Under the pieces are notes generated by a model. The model searched no databases and was not told the DNA's origin. It saw only the letters and a program-made list of their open reading frames with translations. This document shows positions 36,248-48,181 of a stretch of 48,181 bases of DNA, piece by piece; position 1 is the stretch's first letter, and the number at the start of each line of letters is the position of its first letter. Source of the DNA: Candidatus Latescibacterota bacterium. GTDB taxonomy: Bacteria; JAAXHH01; JACQVL01. The position numbers were made by a program, and so were the translations under genes. The stretch is taken from positions 1-48,181 of the forward strand of contig JACQVL010000205.1 of the NCBI GenBank assembly GCA_016209865.1, written 5' to 3'.

Positions 36248-37060
36248 TCATCCTTTCAGGCCAGTCAGGGTAATCCCCTGGATAAAGTAGCGTTGCGTGA
36301 AGAAGAAGACGATCACCACCGGAACCGTCATCATCGTCGAGGCCGCCATCAACAGTCCCCATTCACTCCCGTGCGTCGCTTGGAGCAGCCGGAGGCCGAT
36401 AGCAAGCGTCATCCGGTCGAGCGAGTTCAGGTAGATGAGGGGATGGAGAAAATCGTTCCAGTTGGCCATAAACGTAAAGATGGCGACGGTCGCTAAGGCA
36501 GGTTTGATGAGCGGGAGCATGATCGTCCGGTAGATGTTGAAGTACCCGGCTCCGTCGACGAGCGCCGCCTCCTCCAGCTCGCGCGGAATCGTCAGGAGGA
36601 ATTGTCGGAGCAGGAAAATATGGAACGCGCTGCCGAACAGGGACGGCACCCAGAGCGGCTTGAACGTGTCCACCCAGCCGAGCCGGGCGAACAGGAGGTA
36701 GATCGGGATCATCGTCACCTGGGCGGGCAGCATCATCGTGCTGAGCATCACGACGAACAGGGTGTCGCGGCCCGGCCACCGGAGCCGGGCGAACGAGTAC
36801 GCGACGAGGGAACAGGAGAGGAGGGTTCCCGTGATGTTGAGCCCGGTCACCAGAACGGTATTCCCGATCAGCCGGAAGAACGGGATGTACTCGAACACTA
36901 AGCGGAAGTTCTCCCAGCGCACGGGATGGGGGAACAACACCGGAGGAAACACGAAGATCTGGTGATCCGGCTTGAGGGAGGTGGACACCAGCCAGGCGAA
37001 CGGGAAGAAAAAGACGAGTGCGCCGATACCGAGCACGATGTGGGGAATGATCTGCTTCAT
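36248..37060 (-). CDS. Carbohydrate ABC transporter permease (MalG-like)
   Basis: Six TM; EAA-like loop LEEAALVDGAGYFNIYRTIMLPLIKPALATVAIFTFMANWNDFLHPLIY. Confidence 0.93.
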   Translation of the reverse strand: MKQIIPHIVLGIGALVFFFPFAWLVSTSLKPDHQIFVFPPVLFPHPVRWENFRLVFEYIPFFRLIGNTVLVTGLNITGTLLSCSLVAYSFARLRWPGRDTLFVVMLSTMMLPAQVTMIPIYLLFARLGWVDTFKPLWVPSLFGSAFHIFLLRQFLLTIPRELEEAALVDGAGYFNIYRTIMLPLIKPALATVAIFTFMANWNDFLHPLIYLNSLDRMTLAIGLRLLQATHGSEWGLLMAASTMMTVPVVIVFFFTQRYFIQGITLTGLKG

Positions 37061-37962
37061 CGGGCTTCTACCTCATAGTACACCCAATGTCGCGCCATTT
37101 TAAGCTGCAAGAGCGTGACCGCCAGGATGATGACGAACAAGACCCACGCCTGCGCGGAGGCATAGCCCATTCTCAGGTACCCGAACGCGTTGTTGAACAG
37201 GTAGTACACGTAGAACAGCGTCGAATCGACCGGCCCGCCGCCGGTCATCACGTACGCCTGGGTGAACACCTGGAACGACCCGATGATGCCCATCGTCGTC
37301 GTGAAGAAGAGGGTCGGAGTGAGCATCGGGATGGTGATGTGGATGAACCGGCGCCACCGGTTCGCGCCGTCGACTTCCGCGCTCTCGTACAGATGCCTCG
37401 GGATGCCCTTCAGTCCGGCCAGGTAGATGAGCATCGTCGATCCGGAGCCCCACAATCCCATCAGGATGATGCCCGGCTTCGCCCACGTTTCGCTCGCTAA
37501 CCAGGACGGCCCGTTGATGCCCATCCCTTGCAGCGCGGCGTTCAGCAGGCCGAACTGCGGGTTGAGAATCCACGTCCACAGGATCGAGCTGGCCACGACC
37601 GGGACGATGGAAGGAAGGTAGTAGATCGTCCGGTACCACGTCAGCCCGCGGACGTTCAGGTTGAGGAGCATGGCGAGCGACAAACCGGTCAGGACGCCCA
37701 ATGGCACCCCGACGACCGTGATGTAAAGCGTATTGGCGAGGGATTTCCAGAACAGCGGATCGCCGGTCAGCAGCCGGGTATAATTCTCCAGCCCGACGAA
37801 CGCCGGCCGGTTGAGCACGTCGTACCAGGCGAAGCTCAGTCCGATCGACGTCAGGATCGGCCCGGCGGTGAACAGGAGAAAGCCGAGCAGCCACGGGAGG
37901 CAGAAGAGGAGGCCTGCCCGGCGCTCGGCTTGACGCAACGGTGTGGCTCTGGTAGGGGTCAT
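37057..37962 (-). CDS. Carbohydrate ABC transporter permease (MalF/UgpA-like)
   Basis: LLFCLPWLLGFLLFTAGPILTSIGLSF, GLKGIPRHLYESAEVDGANRWRRFIHITIPMLTPTLFF. 4-nt overlap with the downstream permease gene. Confidence 0.93.
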   Translation of the reverse strand: MTPTRATPLRQAERRAGLLFCLPWLLGFLLFTAGPILTSIGLSFAWYDVLNRPAFVGLENYTRLLTGDPLFWKSLANTLYITVVGVPLGVLTGLSLAMLLNLNVRGLTWYRTIYYLPSIVPVVASSILWTWILNPQFGLLNAALQGMGINGPSWLASETWAKPGIILMGLWGSGSTMLIYLAGLKGIPRHLYESAEVDGANRWRRFIHITIPMLTPTLFFTTTMGIIGSFQVFTQAYVMTGGGPVDSTLFYVYYLFNNAFGYLRMGYASAQAWVLFVIILAVTLLQLKMARHWVYYEVEAR

Positions 37963-38084
37963 GTATCAGAAACGAGGCATCAGTGATGGAAGCTCTGGAC
38001 ACAGACTCTCATGCTGCAACGTTATCGTCTGCCTCCAGAAAAGGCAAGGAGTTTTCAAAATGCGATCGTGCTTGACCGATCGGC

Positions 38085-38127
38085 ACAAAACAAGAAGGGA
38101 GGGTAATCAGGATGAGATCACCCTCCC
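38085..38127 (-). terminator. Terminator for the minus-strand island
   Basis: On the minus strand GGGAGGGT...ACCCTCCC then TTCTTGTTTTG (arms at 38120-38127 and 38097-38104). Confidence 0.6.
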
Positions 38128-38169
38128 ATCACTCCTGACGATGACACGACCTGCCAACCTATGGGGGTG

Positions 38170-40023
38170 TTATAAGATAATGGGAGGCTCGATGAGTTCC
38201 GGGGGAGTTGCCTGAGGATCATCAGGCACCAATTCTGGTCCTGTCTCGCCCGCAGGGCGTGCTTTCCAGTTGCGTGCGACTCTCCGGATACCGATAGGGT
38301 AGATGGTCAGGTTTCCGCTCGTATCGATCCTGAGTCGGAGAAAGTTTTTCCAGTCCGGGATGGCGAGGGATGAAAATGCCTCATTCGTATGGCGGCCGAA
38401 GATGTTGAGGGAGACCCAAAGATACACCCCCATGATGAACGATCCGATGATCCATCCGCCGATGAAGATCAGTGCTCCAGCGAGTATGAGTTGAGGAGAG
38501 TGCTTAAAATCAAACGACCATGTATACGGATGGCCCAACAGATGAAATTTCCAGCTCACCAAGACTGACACGCCGAGGTAGGTCGCGCTCCACCCGATAA
38601 AGAAGGTGGCGATCACATGCGCGAATCCGTGGAGGAACCCCGCGATCCTCCGGTACCACTTGGAGTGGGTATCAGTAAAGAGCCAGAAGCCGCCGAATAA
38701 CGCCAGCACCCAGAATACGGCGACCGGGCTGATGAGCGTGTCATGAAACGCCCGGTTCATCGCGGTCCCAGTCTGGCTCATCCCATAGTGTCCGATATCG
38801 GCCATGACCGCCCACGAGGTCAGCATATAGAGAAGGCCGGTCAACAGCCCGAACTTCGGGTTGAGGAACGGAAAAATCAGATTGTACCGACACAACTTCT
38901 TCGACGTCGTCACGTCCGGAAAACTCGATTGTAGCGTGTACCCTCCATTCAACATCGAGACATCCGAACCATGGGTCGGATGGAGGAACGCACCGCCGCC
39001 GCCCGCTGTGATCTTCTCGCGCGTGGTACCATCCTTCTCCTTGACTTCGTGACGGCGGTAGTGGTGGAGATCGCCAGCAAGAAACACCGTCACCTTTCGT
39101 CCCAGGACTTTATCCTCAAGGAATGCGAAGTTATTCTCATTATACACTGCTGAATCATATTTCCCATAGGTCTTCGCGTAAATCCAATGGGGTTCGGCGT
39201 TGCAGAGGATGATGCGGACACGGGTCTTCTCCTGCGTCTCCTGGAGCCGCATCTGTTCGGCGACCTTGCGGAAATAGCCAACCTGGGGTTCGTCGATGTC
39301 CGACCCGAGTTGTACATCCGTGCTGAGAAGCCACCATCCGTGCGGCAGTTTCAGCGCAAAGTAGCTACGGCTCTGAGGAGCCCACCAGCCCGCAAACCAG
39401 TGTTTCGAGATGAAGAGTCGAGTGAACGACACGAGACTGTCGTACCAATCGTGGTTCCCAGGAATCGCGAACACGTGGGGATGTGGAGGGGGGGTGCACC
39501 GCAACGCCGTCTCATACGGCTGAATCAATCGCTCGTTATAGAGCTTGCGGCTTGGGGTCGGATAGACCTCATCGCCCCCGAAGACAAGGAGATCTCCCTG
39601 CTTCGTTTGGTGCTGATTCCCATCTGGATCGTTGAGCGTCAGTTGAGGCTGGGAGACGCAAGACGCGACCGTGTAGGTCGAATTCCATCCATCGCCGGTG
39701 TCGGCCACATAATCGATCCATATCTCCTGTCGCGGCCGCTTCTCGTCCACGATATCCTGTCCCTGCCTGTCCTCTTTGTAGTAGAAGGTGTAGTCATAGA
39801 TCGTATCCGACCCGGCCACCAAGGACTCCATGAGGCGATGATCGGAATGTCGTCCAAAGATGGTTGATATCAGCACTTGCTGGGCAGTCTGAACAAGCTG
39901 CCCGGGATCATACCAGCCGACCATCTTCGCCCGGGTGTTGAGATCGACGGTGGGATGCGTTTGGCCATTGCCTCCGTGATCTGACACCCCTGGAGTGGAA
40001 GAAGGTTCACGCTGATTCTCCAT
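38170..40023 (-). CDS. Calcineurin-like metallophosphoesterase with C-terminal multi-TM region
   Basis: VADTGDGWNSTYTVA, DLLVFGGDEVYPTPSRKLYNERLIQPYE, FAIPGNHDWYDSLVSF, VFLAGDLHHYRRHE; about 4-5 hydrophobic helices in the C-terminal third; SD aggagg. Confidence 0.88.
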   Translation of the reverse strand: MENQREPSSTPGVSDHGGNGQTHPTVDLNTRAKMVGWYDPGQLVQTAQQVLISTIFGRHSDHRLMESLVAGSDTIYDYTFYYKEDRQGQDIVDEKRPRQEIWIDYVADTGDGWNSTYTVASCVSQPQLTLNDPDGNQHQTKQGDLLVFGGDEVYPTPSRKLYNERLIQPYETALRCTPPPHPHVFAIPGNHDWYDSLVSFTRLFISKHWFAGWWAPQSRSYFALKLPHGWWLLSTDVQLGSDIDEPQVGYFRKVAEQMRLQETQEKTRVRIILCNAEPHWIYAKTYGKYDSAVYNENNFAFLEDKVLGRKVTVFLAGDLHHYRRHEVKEKDGTTREKITAGGGGAFLHPTHGSDVSMLNGGYTLQSSFPDVTTSKKLCRYNLIFPFLNPKFGLLTGLLYMLTSWAVMADIGHYGMSQTGTAMNRAFHDTLISPVAVFWVLALFGGFWLFTDTHSKWYRRIAGFLHGFAHVIATFFIGWSATYLGVSVLVSWKFHLLGHPYTWSFDFKHSPQLILAGALIFIGGWIIGSFIMGVYLWVSLNIFGRHTNEAFSSLAIPDWKNFLRLRIDTSGNLTIYPIGIRRVARNWKARPAGETGPELVPDDPQATPPELIEPPIIL

Positions 40024-40061
40024 GATCCGGCTCCTCCTTTCGCATGGGTGTGCTCATACGC

Positions 40062-40499
40062 TTAGAACAAAATCACCGCCAGAAAACCACAGGGAATCGT
40101 GATGAACAGGCCGTGCGACATCCATCCGATATCGGCGCCCTCTGTGTCATGACGAGCAAGGCGGGTGAGTGTGCCGCCGATATACCAGACCACATAGAAC
40201 GCCGCAGCGACTCCGAGGTTGAACCACGCTCGCTCGGGGTAACGATAGCCAGCGTAGAGCAAGACGACTCCCAGGATGACCGCTGGCAGCAGCGTGAGCA
40301 CGTTGATGATGACGTGGGTGACGACCGATCGGGTGTATTCGACCATGAGGGCCGTGCGCACAAAGTCGTTCATAAGTATCAGCGCGGCGAGCAGGATCAA
40401 TGAGGCGATCAGCCGTTCCGGGGCCAGGCTCAGCAGTTCCAGAAGATTGTGGAATGGGCCGACCGTCATGCCTGAGAGAAAACGTGCGATGAGATCCAT
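40062..40499 (-). CDS. Four-TM small membrane protein of unknown function
   Basis: Hydrophobic segments LIASLILLAALILMNDFV, VIINVLTLLPAVILGVVLLYAGY, LGVAAAFYVVWYIGG, FITIPCGFLAVILF; SD aggagg. Confidence 0.7.
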   Translation of the reverse strand: MDLIARFLSGMTVGPFHNLLELLSLAPERLIASLILLAALILMNDFVRTALMVEYTRSVVTHVIINVLTLLPAVILGVVLLYAGYRYPERAWFNLGVAAAFYVVWYIGGTLTRLARHDTEGADIGWMSHGLFITIPCGFLAVILF

Positions 40500-40538
40500 A
40501 GCAGAGTCCTCCTGCTCATGAGGTCACAGGGTTGAAGA

Positions 40539-41648
40539 TCATACCACCGTTGATCGATACCAGATCACTCTTTTCCTTTGAGCCAAGTCTTCTCCAAAAA
40601 GCTCCAGTTGTGCGAGCGTGTCATCAGAGAGGCCATAGCGTGGCTGGACGAAGCCGTCCAGGAAGTGAGGACGCCCCGCCTCTCTGTAGATCAGGTAGAA
40701 CCAGAGCGAGAAAAGCCGTGAAGGCTCCCACCCGATATGCGCGAAGGCCCTGACCCCCACCACATTCGCGCCGCATCGTTGCACCCATCGCACCAGCATC
40801 GCCTGACTCCGCCGCCACGCGCCACGACAGACATTGAGGACGGCGACATCTCGCCCCTCAAAGATGGCACGGTTCGCCGGGTCCTGGAAGACAGCCTCCA
40901 CAGGGGCCGACATCCCAACCAGCCATGTCTGTGACTCGACGACGATCAGGTCGTAGGGATGATTGGCCGGAATCCCGAGTGGCGTAATGTGCGCCGGACG
41001 GCGGAAGATCGCCCGGATCACGATTTGCACAAAATCCAGGACGGACATGGGAAAGTGGAAGATATGTTCTCCTGATTCGATAGAAGCGATGTCCACATGG
41101 TATCCATGTCGTTCCAGGCCGGTCTTGATGCGCTCCATCCCGGATCGGCCTGTTCCGGTCAGGGAGAAAACGAGAAAGAGCGCTCTGTTCGTCTGCTCGC
41201 GCTCCAGGCCGATGAAGACATCACCGCGATTGAAGTTAGTAAGGTCCGGAGACAGCAATTGGATAAGGAAGAGAAAGAAAATGACCACGTAGACGGCGTC
41301 CCAAATGCCAAAAATCAGATAGAACCAGTGGAGGTGTCCAAAGACATAAAAATAGAACGTAAAGAACGCATAGATGCCTTTTCCGATAATACCTATCGTG
41401 AGAAGGTTCACGTTCTTCTCAGGGTTGAGGAAGACGAGGAATGCCAGCACTCCCACGGTGAACGAAAAGCCAGCCACAAACGCAAAACTGTGTATGTCTT
41501 GGGGCAAAGGAACGCCTAACCACTCGAAGAGGGGTCGGTAGAACACCAGGAGAAAGAGGTTCCCGAGGCCATTGGCCAGTGCGGTGAACAGGCAGAGGTA
41601 ACGGAACGCGTTGCGAGGTAGCGGAATGAGTTGTCGTAGAGATGACAT
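40539..41648 (-). CDS. N-terminal four-TM region fused to a flavodoxin-like domain
   Basis: TM-rich residues 1-130, then ALFLVFSLTGTGRSGMERIKTGLERHGYHVDIASIE and YDLIVVESQTWLVGMSAPVEAVF, typical of flavodoxin/dialkylresorcinol condensing enzyme-like folds. Confidence 0.6.
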   Translation of the reverse strand: MSSLRQLIPLPRNAFRYLCLFTALANGLGNLFLLVFYRPLFEWLGVPLPQDIHSFAFVAGFSFTVGVLAFLVFLNPEKNVNLLTIGIIGKGIYAFFTFYFYVFGHLHWFYLIFGIWDAVYVVIFFLFLIQLLSPDLTNFNRGDVFIGLEREQTNRALFLVFSLTGTGRSGMERIKTGLERHGYHVDIASIESGEHIFHFPMSVLDFVQIVIRAIFRRPAHITPLGIPANHPYDLIVVESQTWLVGMSAPVEAVFQDPANRAIFEGRDVAVLNVCRGAWRRSQAMLVRWVQRCGANVVGVRAFAHIGWEPSRLFSLWFYLIYREAGRPHFLDGFVQPRYGLSDDTLAQLELFGEDLAQRKRVIWYRSTVV

Positions 41649-41662
41649 AAGACCCTCCTCCT

Positions 41663-43321
41663 CTAAGGAAACCGCTCGGCAAAGATTTCAGCGAGTGCGG
41701 CAATCGTGAGCGAGGGATTCGGGCCAATAGAAGTCGGAATAATGCTGCCATCCACGACATAGAGCCCTTTATGCCCGAATACCTCACCCGTCCTCGCATC
41801 GACGACCCCATCGTGTTCTGAATCCCCCATTGGACAGCCACCGAGCGGATGCACAGAAATATACTTATCCAGAAAGCTGAGCGGGTCCGCCAGGAAGGTA
41901 CCCCCCAATGCGACGCTCAGCCGCTGCATCTCATCACGCATCCGGTCAAAATGGAGCTGACTAGGACGGCTATCCCAGGCTAAATGAATCTCGCAATCAT
42001 CTATCCAGTTCAGCGGGGTTCTTCCCTTCTTCCGCAATTGTATCATGCCGCTGGATCGGTCTCGACCCATTCCTAAGAAGACTAAAGTCCGGCTGACGAG
42101 CTTACTCTCACGAAAGAGTAGTGGCCCCAAATCATCACCGATATTGGATTCGCGCCGTCCCAGGAGTACGCCCTGCAGGTAACGCCAGGCGCCTTTAAGG
42201 CCACTGAGGAAGGATTGCGTCATCGGGGTCATGGCAGTGAGGTACCAGGCCAACATTGTGGGGATTCCTGCATCCTCAATATACAGGCCATGCGGGAATC
42301 CATCCGGGTAGTGAGCATGAAAGAAACGGACGGCGCCAGTAATGACTGGACCGGTGCTCGGATAGACCGGAGCCGCGCTGTTGCGGCAGAGGCCGAGGAA
42401 GTCTCCGTTCCCCGACCATCTGGTCCCCAGGGCCGCACTCAGATTGGGGAGTTGCCCACTGTGCCGCATGCGAAGGAGCAGTTTCGTCGAGCCTAAAGAC
42501 CCGGCGGCAACGATCACATACTTCGCTTCGATCCTCTCCATCGCCGATCGATTCCCGGGGGTACTGTAGACCACCGTATATCCTGAGTGATCCGCCTTCG
42601 GGAGAATCGCACGAACCTCGGCGTTCGTACGAATGATCGCCCCGTGATTCGCGGCTCGCGCGAGGTAGTTCAGGTCGAGGGTATTTTTTGCATGATAATT
42701 ACAGCCGATGTTACATTCTCCGCACATGATACAGGTTGTTTGCGGCACTCCTTGCTGGTTTGCTTTTTCTTCTCCTGGCCTGGGTCCAAACTGGATAGCA
42801 AGCTTGGGCCATTCGAGCCGGGCAGCCGGATGCCCCAGGGGATGGGCTGATATGCGATCATACGCCCGTTGAAGGGCTCTGGTCTTGGGGGTCTGGGCGT
42901 AGGGCCAGGTCGGTTGGTCAACAGGATAGGAACGGGCCTCCATCATGTTCTGGACTCTTTGATAGTACGGATTCAGTGTCTGACGGGTGATTCCGCCGGG
43001 CCAGCCTTCAAAGAATTCGGCAGGCATTTCATAGAGAACGTTCGCGTAAATGAGGGACCCCCCACCGAGTCCGCTCGCCGTCAAGACATCAATATCAGTT
43101 CTATCAAAAGACTGATACTCAAACATCCCGAACTTTCCATCCGCAGGATCCCAAAACGCTTCACGCAATTGATCCGGACGACGGGGAAACTCGTTCCGAC
43201 CGTACTGGCGGCCTCGTTCGAGGACGTATATGGTGAATTCCTGTCGCTCCGCCAATCGGCACGCGAAGACAGATCCGCCAAAGCCCGATCCAATCACCAC
43301 CACCGTCGGTTTCTCGCTCAT
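41663..43321 (-). CDS. GMC-family (cholesterol oxidase-like) FAD oxidoreductase
   Basis: TVVVIGSGFGGSVFACRLAE (FAD GxGxxG), GLGGGSLIYANVLYE, CIMCGECNIGCNYHAKNTLDLNYL, VHPLGGCPMGDSEHDGVVDARTGEVFGHKGLYVVDGSIIPTSIGPNPSLTIAALAE. Confidence 0.92.
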   Translation of the reverse strand: MSEKPTVVVIGSGFGGSVFACRLAERQEFTIYVLERGRQYGRNEFPRRPDQLREAFWDPADGKFGMFEYQSFDRTDIDVLTASGLGGGSLIYANVLYEMPAEFFEGWPGGITRQTLNPYYQRVQNMMEARSYPVDQPTWPYAQTPKTRALQRAYDRISAHPLGHPAARLEWPKLAIQFGPRPGEEKANQQGVPQTTCIMCGECNIGCNYHAKNTLDLNYLARAANHGAIIRTNAEVRAILPKADHSGYTVVYSTPGNRSAMERIEAKYVIVAAGSLGSTKLLLRMRHSGQLPNLSAALGTRWSGNGDFLGLCRNSAAPVYPSTGPVITGAVRFFHAHYPDGFPHGLYIEDAGIPTMLAWYLTAMTPMTQSFLSGLKGAWRYLQGVLLGRRESNIGDDLGPLLFRESKLVSRTLVFLGMGRDRSSGMIQLRKKGRTPLNWIDDCEIHLAWDSRPSQLHFDRMRDEMQRLSVALGGTFLADPLSFLDKYISVHPLGGCPMGDSEHDGVVDARTGEVFGHKGLYVVDGSIIPTSIGPNPSLTIAALAEIFAERFP

Positions 43322-43422
43322 GGCGTTCACTCCTGAGAACAAGGCTTGAGTCCTGTTTCAACTGTATGTCGCTCTATGTACTCTTGGAGATAGCACATGA
43401 GGCCTGTCCTCCTGATTTAGGT

Positions 43423-44247
43423 CTATGAGGCGGGCAACGTCAGGTCCACTGACGTCATGGTATTTGGCTGAACCTCGACCACTTTAGAGTCCTTCACCTC
43501 TTTGTCCCCTTTCTTGCTTATGGCGGTAATTTCGTAGTGTCCCGGCGGGAGACGATCAAGGATGCCTTCGGTCACCCCGACAATCTCTTTTACCTGACTC
43601 TCATTGAGTTGTAGAGCAACCCTCTCAAATTCTCTGGCGTTGGTCACTGTAACTTTGATGCTGCCCAGTTTCCTTGTTTCTACTTCAGTCTTTAACAATT
43701 TCTCCAGTTCAGCAAGATTACTCTGAAATTCAGTGACCCAGGCATCTGTTTCTTGTCTGACTAAGGCATCAACCTGAAGGCTGAACTCTTTGAGCCGTTG
43801 CAGGAGGATGCGTGAACGATCCTGCGGCGGTTGGAGTCCCTGGTGCTGAGCGAGCAGGATAGCCCAATCATACTGGAGCTCGTTTAACGCCTTCTCCAGG
43901 GACATCTGCGTGATGATATTCCGCATCCACCCGGTTGAGAGGCCGAAGTACCGATCATAGGAGACAAAGGCCGCCGCCAACGCTAACGAGACATACCCCC
44001 ATTGGCCTAACGATAGGGTGTTCTGCACGATCTTCGTCGCATCGATTAACGGACACAGCGCTCCAATGGCGGTGAACAGAATGGTGAGAATCCGTAGCCA
44101 TTGGGAGCCGACCCTTTTGGCCCATCTTCTATTTTCGTACCAGTGAATCTGGGCCCGAGCTTTCTGGATCGTCCACTGATAAACGAGCATGAGCGACTCA
44201 GCCGGTTTAGCCTGATCCCAGAGAGGAAATTCCTTCTCAGTTGCCAT
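43423..44247 (-). CDS. SLATT/DUF4231-like two-TM protein with C-terminal PEGA/Ig-like domain
   Basis: LVYQWTIQKARAQIHWYENRRWAKRVGSQWLRILTILFTAIGALCPLI...LGQWGYVSLALAAAFVSYDRYFGLSTGWMRNIITQMSLEKALNELQYDWAIL; C-terminal LPPGHYEITAISKKGDKEVKDSKVVEVQPNTMTSVDLTL. SD aggagg. Confidence 0.75.
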   Translation of the reverse strand: MATEKEFPLWDQAKPAESLMLVYQWTIQKARAQIHWYENRRWAKRVGSQWLRILTILFTAIGALCPLIDATKIVQNTLSLGQWGYVSLALAAAFVSYDRYFGLSTGWMRNIITQMSLEKALNELQYDWAILLAQHQGLQPPQDRSRILLQRLKEFSLQVDALVRQETDAWVTEFQSNLAELEKLLKTEVETRKLGSIKVTVTNAREFERVALQLNESQVKEIVGVTEGILDRLPPGHYEITAISKKGDKEVKDSKVVEVQPNTMTSVDLTLPAS

Positions 44248-44314
44248 AGCGAGACCTCCTGTAGTTGAGATCAAGCTCTGCTCGTCTTGTATTGAGCTGA
44301 GAAGCCGCTGCTCG

Positions 44315-45217
44315 TTACGCCGGCGGAGTCCAGCTCTCCTTGCCCAGAATGCCGCGCTTCTGAAGGAGTTTTCGGAGATGCGGTTCGACTCCCACTTCCT
44401 GTGCCTTCTCGCGGATTCTCCGGGTCAGTTCATCGTAGGCCGGCTGGTCAGGAATCTTGTGGATTTGATACGTGAGGACCTCCAAGATTTTCCGGTAACG
44501 CCACCCGCGCGCAAAGATGAGCCCGCCCAAAACCAGGAGCAGCGCCACGATCCCACCGGCAGTCCATAGCAGTTTGGTGACATGCTTTTTGAGAAAGCCC
44601 TCTTCTTCCCTCACACGGTCTTTGAGGAAGTCCGCGTCCTCCCTCAGACGAGGCCGCCATTGCGCTTCATAACCCTCCGCTGACGTTTTGACGGCGCTCG
44701 CCACGATGGCGTCGAGAGCCTTGCGCGTCGTCGAATTCAGCAGTTCGTCTCTCAACAGGGTGGCCAACGCCACGGCTTGCATGCGTGTCGCGTCTCCGAG
44801 CAGGTCATCGCGAATGTTCCCAAGAAGCGCGCGGGTTTTCTCACCCAGCAGATCGGCTCGAATCGCTCCCAATCGCTGTTTCGTAGACTCGCCGAGCAGA
44901 TCTTCTCTCTGTTGTCGAAGCCACAATTGTGTGTAATCTCCGAGCAGAGAATCACGGAGAGCGGTCACCCGTGGCGTCAACCGATCTCCCACTCGATCGA
45001 CGAGAGCCGTCAATCGTTCTTGCGCCGTCGTGTCGGCTGCTCCTCTCACCAACCCCCGACCCACTTTCGTGGCTAAGCTGTCTATCTGGCCTCTCGCCTG
45101 GAGTCCCTCGACGGCCCCTCGACCTAATTTTTTACCCATCCCCTGGAAGCATCCGGAGACGATCAAGCTGAAAGCGAGCCCGAGCGCGCTGAACGCAACC
45201 CATTGTGAGCGTCTCAT
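44315..45217 (-). CDS. Lipobox-bearing, repeat-containing coiled-coil membrane protein
   Basis: N-terminal LGLAFSLIVSGC lipobox; repeats DLLGESTKQRLGAIRA / DLLGEKTRALLGNIRD / DLLGDATRMQ...; TM LLWTAGGIVALLLVLGGLIFA. Confidence 0.65.
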   Translation of the reverse strand: MRRSQWVAFSALGLAFSLIVSGCFQGMGKKLGRGAVEGLQARGQIDSLATKVGRGLVRGAADTTAQERLTALVDRVGDRLTPRVTALRDSLLGDYTQLWLRQQREDLLGESTKQRLGAIRADLLGEKTRALLGNIRDDLLGDATRMQAVALATLLRDELLNSTTRKALDAIVASAVKTSAEGYEAQWRPRLREDADFLKDRVREEEGFLKKHVTKLLWTAGGIVALLLVLGGLIFARGWRYRKILEVLTYQIHKIPDQPAYDELTRRIREKAQEVGVEPHLRKLLQKRGILGKESWTPPA

Positions 45218-45276
45218 CGGTATCGTTGCCTTTCTCTGTGTTCAGATGCAGGACATCATATCCGATAGTAGACCCT

Positions 45277-48181
<2,905 letters not shown>

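Overview
48.2-kb window of a GC-rich bacterial genome. Almost all of it is coding, in long co-directional blocks. I cannot assign the phylum from sequence alone; the PorU/PorV/FlgD-like content resembles FCB-group or candidate-phylum bacteria.

Blocks, left to right:
1. hemW 5' fragment, two tandem signal peptidase I genes, and lepA.
2. ECF sigma factor with a zinc-finger anti-sigma factor, plus membrane and PspC proteins.
3. A phospho-signalling operon: zinc-ribbon/pseudokinase-PP2C, Ser/Thr kinase with repeated PPC-like ectodomains, VWA protein, zinc-ribbon-FHA protein.
4. Two Gfo/Idh/MocA oxidoreductases, then an orphan ilvH-like gene. The ilvH-like gene sits behind what looks like a textbook transcription attenuator: Ile/Leu-rich leader peptide, protector/antiterminator/terminator segments and a T7 tract.
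5. A type IX secretion-like block: two DUF5683-like proteins, M6 protease with FG-GAP repeats, PorV-like, PorU-like C25 protease.
6. Metabolic genes: MFS, CaiB/BaiF CoA-transferase, acyl-CoA synthetase, nucleoside hydrolase, Gfo/Idh, two sugar ABC permeases.
7. A one-strand island (about 38.1 kb to the window end) combining a membrane metallophosphoesterase, small TM protein, TM-flavodoxin-like fusion, GMC oxidoreductase, SLATT/DUF4231-like protein, repeat-containing lipoprotein and a CHAT-NTPase-TPR STAND protein. This is the best candidate for an undescribed conflict or signalling system.

Many intergenic gaps also carry short-word repeat tracts arranged as inverted repeats, and there are REP-like ATTCCCGCGAAAGCGGGAAT palindromes. 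All family calls are from motif reading; no database search was run.
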